NCBI RefSeq assembly: GCF_902859855.1
Contig: NZ_CADIKH010000049.1
Coordinates: forward strand, 1 to 46,992
Origin: Paraburkholderia humisilvae
GTDB lineage: Bacteria > Pseudomonadota > Gammaproteobacteria > Burkholderiales > Burkholderiaceae
DNA: 46,992 bases
Direction: 5' to 3'
Shown here: positions 42,928-46,992 of the stretch, piece by piece
How the letters are laid out: the number at the start of each line of letters is the position of its first letter
How positions within the stretch are numbered: the stretch's first letter is position 1
The notes under the pieces: model-generated
The model's database searches: none
The model's input: the letters and a program-made list of their open reading frames with translations, nothing else
Told to the model about the DNA's origin: nothing
Program-made: the position numbers and the translations under genes

Positions 42928-44070
42928 TTACTCGTTGGGCGGCGAAACGTGTGAGCGGATTCCGTGCCAGTCGTCGCGCGCGGCATCCGCGGCTTCGTCT
43001 TTCTGCGCGTTTTCCTGCTGCGGGTCGGCCGTGCTGTTGCTTGCGTCCTTGCCCGCATCGTTGCAGGTTTGCGACGTGGGCGACGTGGGCGACGTGGGCG
43101 ACGCGGGCGACGCGGGCGACGCGGGCGACGCGGGCGACGCGGGCGACGCGGGCGACGCGGGCGCGGATGCCGCGTCGCCGAATGGCGCGGCGGGTTCGGC
43201 GGCCATCGGCAGCGGCGTGCCAGTGTCGTTCGCAGGCAACGGATACTTGAACTTGCGGCGCGTGCGCCGGCGCAGCGGCACGATGCCGGGCTGGCCCCGC
43301 ACCGGACGCTCCGCACTGTCCTGGCTCGTACGAAGCACCTCCAGCTGCGCATTGAGCCAGCCGTTGTAGATCGCGACCGCCGCAGCCCGATTCGGCGCGC
43401 CGAGTTGCTGGAAGATGCTGGCCAGATGGATTTTTACCGTACCCTCGCTGATGCCGAGCGCACGGGCGATCATCTTGTTCGTGCTGCCCATGTGGACGCA
43501 GCGCATGATCTGCTCCTGGCGCGGTGATAGACCGCCTGCGAAGCGCGTGCGCCGCGCAGGCGGCGGCACGACCAGTTCGAGCCGCCGCGGCGCGCTATCG
43601 GTGGGCGCGGGCGGCACAGCGGCGCTCGCCGCGCCTGCCGCGCTTACGGCGTCGGCGGGCGTTTCCGGCGCGGCGGGAGGCTCGAGCGCGAGTGCCCCGG
43701 CCGGGATGTAGTGTCCGCCCAGCAGCACGAGTTCGAGCGCACGCACGATAAGGCGTGGGTCCGTTGAGCGCGGAATCACGCCGAGCGCCCCGGTTTCGAC
43801 GAGGCCGCGCACGCAGTCCGGCGATGTGTCGTCGACCAGCACCGCGACCGGCACATGCGGATGATCTGCAAAGAGCGCGCGCGCGTCCGTGATGGTCATC
43901 CAGTCCTGCCAGTCGATCACGAGCAGCTCTGGCTGATGCCGCCGCAGGATGCGGTCGGCCTGACGCCAGTCTTGTGCTTCGTTAAAGCGGGCTTTCCGGT
44001 CGATCTGCCGCAGCAGTGCCTTGAGCCCTTCGCGCCGTTCGGCGTCTGAATTGAGAAGCGAGAAACGCAT
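42928..44070 (-). CDS. LuxR-family response regulator with degenerate receiver and repeat tail
   Basis: The 380-residue protein has a receiver-like N-terminal domain (1-120) and a LuxR helix-turn-helix (180-235, LSPRQEQIMRC, TNKMIARALGISEGTVKIHL). In the receiver, Asp53 (VIDWQDW) could be the phosphorylation site, but the acidic pair near the N-terminus is reduced to NSDA and the conserved Lys is replaced by Arg101 (VIPRSTDP). An Ala/Pro linker joins the domains. The tail (236-380) contains an ASP/TSP tripeptide repeat encoded by the 9-bp repeat at 43071-43160. AGGAGG is seven bases before ATG 44070; the ATG at 44076 is too close. The CbiM-like gene follows. Confidence 0.85.
   Translation of the reverse strand: MRFSLLNSDAERREGLKALLRQIDRKARFNEAQDWRQADRILRRHQPELLVIDWQDWMTITDARALFADHPHVPVAVLVDDTSPDCVRGLVETGALGVIPRSTDPRLIVRALELVLLGGHYIPAGALALEPPAAPETPADAVSAAGAASAAVPPAPTDSAPRRLELVVPPPARRTRFAGGLSPRQEQIMRCVHMGSTNKMIARALGISEGTVKIHLASIFQQLGAPNRAAAVAIYNGWLNAQLEVLRTSQDSAERPVRGQPGIVPLRRRTRRKFKYPLPANDTGTPLPMAAEPAAPFGDAASAPASPASPASPASPASPASPASPTSPTSPTSQTCNDAGKDASNSTADPQQENAQKDEAADAARDDWHGIRSHVSPPNE
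43071..43160. repeat. Ten-copy 9-bp tandem repeat inside the LuxR-type gene
   Basis: Ten exact-length units GCGACGTGG or GCGACGCGG run from 43071 to 43160: three GTGG copies (43071-43097) then seven GCGG copies (43098-43160). On the minus strand each unit encodes Ser-Pro-Ala or Ser-Pro-Thr, so gain or loss keeps the frame. Confidence 0.93.
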
Positions 44071-44224
44071 TGCCATGCCTCCTGATGAGTCGATCGAGGT
44101 GCCGCGATGCGCGCGAAACGTTAGAGACTGTTGCGCGGCGATGCGTCAGCCACCAATCCGATGATGACAAATTCCTTAACGGATGACCGCCTGTCCGATA
44201 GGCATAGGATCAGTGCACAAAAAT

Positions 44225-44251
44225 GAAAAAAGCCCCGCGTGGAGCGGGGCT
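44225..44251 (-). terminator. Intrinsic terminator of the DUF2863 gene
   Basis: AGCCCCGC (44231-44238) pairs with GCGGGGCT (44244-44251); read on the minus strand it is followed by T's (the A-run at 44225-44231). It lies 43 bases after the end of the DUF2863 gene. Confidence 0.88.
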
Positions 44252-44294
44252 TGATCGACTGTCTGGCGCGGTTCTTAAGAACCGCAGGGCACGA

Positions 44295-45509
44295 TTAGTG
44301 GAAATGCGGCTGTGCAGGCTCTGCGTCTTCAGGCATTTCTGCATGCACGATCTCGCCGAGCGGATCCGCATAAAGCGGCACACCGCAATCGTCGCAGTAT
44401 TCCGGTTCGAAGCGGCCCGCATGACGCCGGATATCGGTAATGCCGGTTTCCTTGAGCAGCGTGACGATTTCTTCGAGCGGCCCTTCTTCGGTGCCGGGCT
44501 CCTGCGGTTCCTCATCAATGCCCGGGTCGCCGTTCTCGCGGCCGTAGAGCGGCCATACGACGCCGTAGATCACGTCGTTGCTGCCGCGCCGCGTAAAGCC
44601 GATGCGGTATTCATCGATGCGTCGTTCGCCGAAGCCGGCGACGACCGCGCGCAGTTCCTGCGGTGCCGCGCCGATCGTGTCGAACAGATAACGCACTGCC
44701 GTGCGAACCGTGTGCGGGCGCACCCGTTCGTCCGCGTCGCGACACGCCGAGTAATACGCATCGGGCAGCAGGCATTCGAATTCGCAGCCTGGCAGCACGA
44801 CCGACAGGTTGGCGCCGCCTTGCGCCGCCCATTGCTCGAGGCACTGGCCACGCTCGATGCGGGTGCCGTGCTCCTCTTCCTGCCACCGGAATACCGGCGC
44901 GCCGACCGGTGCCGCGACGACCGCCAGCAGAAACCGCGGGTCCGCAAGAATCGGCGACGTTTCCGGCAACTCGCCGAAGTTGATCTTCGCGTTGCCGCCG
45001 CTCATCGCTGCTTGGGTCAACTGCTGCGCGAGCCGCCAGGTTTCGACGTGATGACGCGGCAACTGGTCGATGCTGTACAGGAACGGCGCCATCGCGACCC
45101 GCGTGTCGGCGGCCAGCACATGCGCCTGCAGGTGCGCGCGCAGAGCATCGGACGCCTCGCCCTTCAGCGCGCCCGATGGAATCGCATAGCGCGTCCAGGC
45201 GAGCACGGGCGCGGCAATCAGCAAAGCTTCGTAGGTCGCGCCTTCGTGCTCGACGATAAGGGATTCGCTGTGCGTTTCGGCCATGTCGGCGAGCGCGCCG
45301 TACGCGTCCGGGTGATTCTGTTGCAGATGGTCCAGCGCGGCGTCCAGAGTTGTCTGATTGCCGTTGCGAACGATTTTCGCAAGCATGGCGTCGAGTTTCG
45401 CTTCCCAGAAACGGTCTTCGGTGCGGCTACCCGACGCGAATAGGGCAAGCGACAGACCGACCAGCTTGTCGGCATCGGGAGGGAGGCGTTTGGCTATTCG
45501 CGAGCGCAT
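44295..45509 (-). CDS. DUF2863 family protein
   Basis: The 404-residue cytosolic protein starts MRSRIAKRLPPDADKL, and its sequence matches my memory of DUF2863, found mainly in Burkholderiales. The C-terminus contains CDDCGVPLYADP (Cys372 and Cys375), a possible half zinc site, followed by histidines near the end. The rest is mixed helical with no recognisable catalytic motif. An in-frame start at 45704 is unlikely because that stretch has no coding character and holds the divergent promoter region. The function is unknown. Confidence 0.82.
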   Translation of the reverse strand: MRSRIAKRLPPDADKLVGLSLALFASGSRTEDRFWEAKLDAMLAKIVRNGNQTTLDAALDHLQQNHPDAYGALADMAETHSESLIVEHEGATYEALLIAAPVLAWTRYAIPSGALKGEASDALRAHLQAHVLAADTRVAMAPFLYSIDQLPRHHVETWRLAQQLTQAAMSGGNAKINFGELPETSPILADPRFLLAVVAAPVGAPVFRWQEEEHGTRIERGQCLEQWAAQGGANLSVVLPGCEFECLLPDAYYSACRDADERVRPHTVRTAVRYLFDTIGAAPQELRAVVAGFGERRIDEYRIGFTRRGSNDVIYGVVWPLYGRENGDPGIDEEPQEPGTEEGPLEEIVTLLKETGITDIRRHAGRFEPEYCDDCGVPLYADPLGEIVHAEMPEDAEPAQPHFH

Positions 45510-45674
45510 AAATCCGGAGGTTGTGTGCGGAGAACCATATATTCTAGTCCTTTCTATCACGCGGTACGTTTGGGATGTGCACCCGGCGGTCAGCGGTCTG
45601 CCTTGCAAAGGACTGCCGCGCGGCGGCGTGCGGGGACTGAACATTGCACGGGATTGCGCCACGACCGGCTCTCC

Positions 45675-45680
45675 TATACT
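45675..45680 (+). promoter_or_regulatory. Candidate -10 box of the AI-2E transporter gene
   Basis: TATACT is a good -10 match 62 bases before the start; a -35-like TTGCGC lies 15 bases upstream (45654-45659), which is short spacing. Confidence 0.45.
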
Positions 45681-45742
45681 GAGTTGGCGGGCTTTGTGGT
45701 GCATCGACGTCTGTCGCCGTGGTTTGGCATAGGGAGAGCCTC

Positions 45743-46870
45743 ATGGTGAAGTCGGACCAACTCATCGAGCGGCTCGCGGCCGTATTCGCGCTGATCATTC
45801 TGGTCGGCGGTTCGCTGCTGGTGCTCGCGCCTTTCACGACGGCGCTGTTGTGGGGCGCGATTCTCAGCTTCAGTTCATGGGGGCTGTATTGCAAGCTGAC
45901 CGCGGCGCTTGGCGGACGGCGCAGATGGGCCGCGACGCTGATGGTGCTGACGATTCTGATCGTCGTGCTCGGACCATTCGTCTATGCGGGGTTCGCGTTC
46001 GGCGCGCATGCGCGTGATCTCACGGCGTTCGTGCAGCGCCTCTTCGATGGGGGGTTGCCGGATCTGCCGCCATGGGTCGCGCATATACCGCTGGTCGGGT
46101 CGAATATCGAAGCGTTCTGGGAGCGCGTGACGAGTAGCAGCTCCGAAATGGCTGCGCAATTGCGCACGCTTGCGGCGCCGGCCGGCAAGTGGATTCTCTC
46201 GGCCGCGCTCGCGGTGACGCATGGATTGGGGTTGCTTGCGCTTAGCATCATTCTCGCGTTCTTCTTCTATACCGGCGGCGAGGGGGCGGCCGCCTGGCTC
46301 AATGCGGGTATGCGGCGCGTCGCGGGCGAGCGCGCTGATTATCTGCTCTCGCTGGCGGGCAGCACGGTGAAGGGCGTGGTCTACGGCATTCTCGGCACCG
46401 CGCTCGTGCAAGGTGTGCTGGCCGGGTTCGGCTGCTGGATCTCCGGGGTTCCCGCCCCTGCGCTGCTCGGACTCGCGACGTTCTTTCTGTCGGTGATCCC
46501 GGGTGGTCCGGTGGTGGTCTGGCTGCCTGCCGCGATCTGGCTTTATCACGGCGGCGAGACGGGGTGGGCGATTTTCCTGGTCGTCTGGGGCGTGGTGGTG
46601 GTCGGCATGTCCGATAACGTCGTCAAGCCGATTCTGATCGGCAAGAGCAGCGACATGCCACTGATTCTCGTGATGCTCGGGATTCTCGGTGGCGCGTTTG
46701 CGTTCGGCTTTCTCGGCGTATTTATCGGCCCGACGCTGCTCGCCGTCGCCTACACCGTGCTGCATGACTGGACGGTGGGCTCGAGAGGGGCTGCGGGCGA
46801 GGTGAAGAGCGAGTCTTCTGCCGCGGCGGTGCAGGGACCGCGTGAGGTCGAAAAAGCGCCTGGAAAATAA
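45743..46870 (+). CDS. AI-2E (PerM/TqsA) family transporter
   Basis: The 375-residue membrane protein has about eight helices with the family layout: two N-terminal helices (LIERLAAVFALIILVGGSLL), a soluble loop (PPWVAHIPLVG), and a C-terminal membrane block with FFLSVIPGGPVVVWLPAAIW and SDNVVKPILIGKSSDMP. The family includes E. coli TqsA, reported to export autoinducer-2, and ion exporters; the substrate here is unknown. ATG 45743 follows GGGAGAG; the upstream in-frame start at 45719 lacks it. The charged C-terminal tail (about 345-375) is likely disordered. Confidence 0.9.
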   Translation: MVKSDQLIERLAAVFALIILVGGSLLVLAPFTTALLWGAILSFSSWGLYCKLTAALGGRRRWAATLMVLTILIVVLGPFVYAGFAFGAHARDLTAFVQRLFDGGLPDLPPWVAHIPLVGSNIEAFWERVTSSSSEMAAQLRTLAAPAGKWILSAALAVTHGLGLLALSIILAFFFYTGGEGAAAWLNAGMRRVAGERADYLLSLAGSTVKGVVYGILGTALVQGVLAGFGCWISGVPAPALLGLATFFLSVIPGGPVVVWLPAAIWLYHGGETGWAIFLVVWGVVVVGMSDNVVKPILIGKSSDMPLILVMLGILGGAFAFGFLGVFIGPTLLAVAYTVLHDWTVGSRGAAGEVKSESSAAAVQGPREVEKAPGK

Positions 46871-46884
46871 ATGACGGATTTCAC

Positions 46885-46913
46885 TTGCACGTGCTGCGGC
46901 GAGTGACTAGAAT
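46885..46913 (+). promoter_or_regulatory. Sigma70 promoter at the window end
   Basis: TTGCAC (46885-46890), a 17-bp spacer and TAGAAT (46908-46913). Transcription would start near 46920 and run out of the window. A possible start ATG at 46988-46990, preceded by GGCGGGAG, may begin the next gene, which cannot be identified. Confidence 0.65.
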
Positions 46914-46992
46914 CTCGGTCTTTCGCGCTCTGAGCGGCCTCGTTGCGAGGCATAAGCGGGAGGGTGCGGAAGGCGGGAGCGCCAGTAATGGC

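Noticed and set aside
43071..43160. Phase-variable on/off switch
   Set aside because: The unit is 9 bp, so copy changes do not break the frame; it can only change tail length.

Overview
The window reads as a chromosomal segment from a high-GC betaproteobacterium of the order Burkholderiales, most likely Burkholderia, Paraburkholderia or Caballeronia. This is inferred from protein character and gene order: ilvC-psd-pssA-leuA, rpsO-pnp, tpiA-secG-tRNA-Leu-nuoA..N followed by a DUF2818 gene. No species can be assigned from the sequence alone. There are no insertion sequences, phage genes, integrases, CRISPR arrays or rRNA genes, and composition looks uniform.

Region 1 (1-4.6 kb) holds the end of ilvC with a strong terminator, then psd and pssA (phosphatidylethanolamine synthesis) and leuA (leucine synthesis). 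The gap before leuA contains a five-copy 13-bp tandem repeat, a good sigma70 promoter, and an unannotated 27-codon leader ORF. The leader ORF starts at the predicted transcription start, carries three rare CTA leucine codons, and ends inside a terminator-like hairpin. I read it as a leucine attenuator. A convergent BamE-like lipoprotein gene shares a bidirectional terminator with leuA.

Region 2 (4.8-10.5 kb) holds rpsO and pnp (with a long leader hairpin before pnp), a zinc-independent quinone oxidoreductase, tpiA and secG.

Region 3 (10.5-26.2 kb) starts with tRNA-Leu(GAG), which has its own promoter and terminator. All 14 subunits of NADH:quinone oxidoreductase (complex I) follow in the order nuoABCDEFGHIJKLMN, then a small DUF2818 membrane protein.

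Region 4 (26.3-37.3 kb) holds a Nudix hydrolase and a DUF1178 zinc-ribbon protein, then a beta-oxidation island of two facing gene sets. The plus-strand set has two acyl-CoA dehydrogenases (the second broken by a one-base frameshift) and two MaoC hydratases. The minus-strand set has a 3-hydroxyacyl-CoA dehydrogenase, an enoyl-CoA hydratase/isomerase, a histidine phosphatase, an APH-type kinase and an ACAD10/11-like acyl-CoA dehydrogenase. The last two look like a split version of the kinase-dehydrogenase that handles hydroxy fatty acids. Palindromes sharing the core ACGATCGT lie upstream of both sets and suggest one common regulator. A glutathione transferase gene diverges from the second set.

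Region 5 (37.4-47 kb) holds a PLP aminotransferase, an orphan PIN-domain protein, yaaA, a cytosolic-carboxypeptidase-like M14 peptidase, an exported protein with a histone-H1-like tail, a two-gene unit of a LuxR-type regulator (with a 9-bp variable repeat) and a CbiM-like membrane protein lacking the metal-binding N-terminus, a DUF2863 protein, and an AI-2E family transporter. The window ends in the promoter region of a further plus-strand gene.
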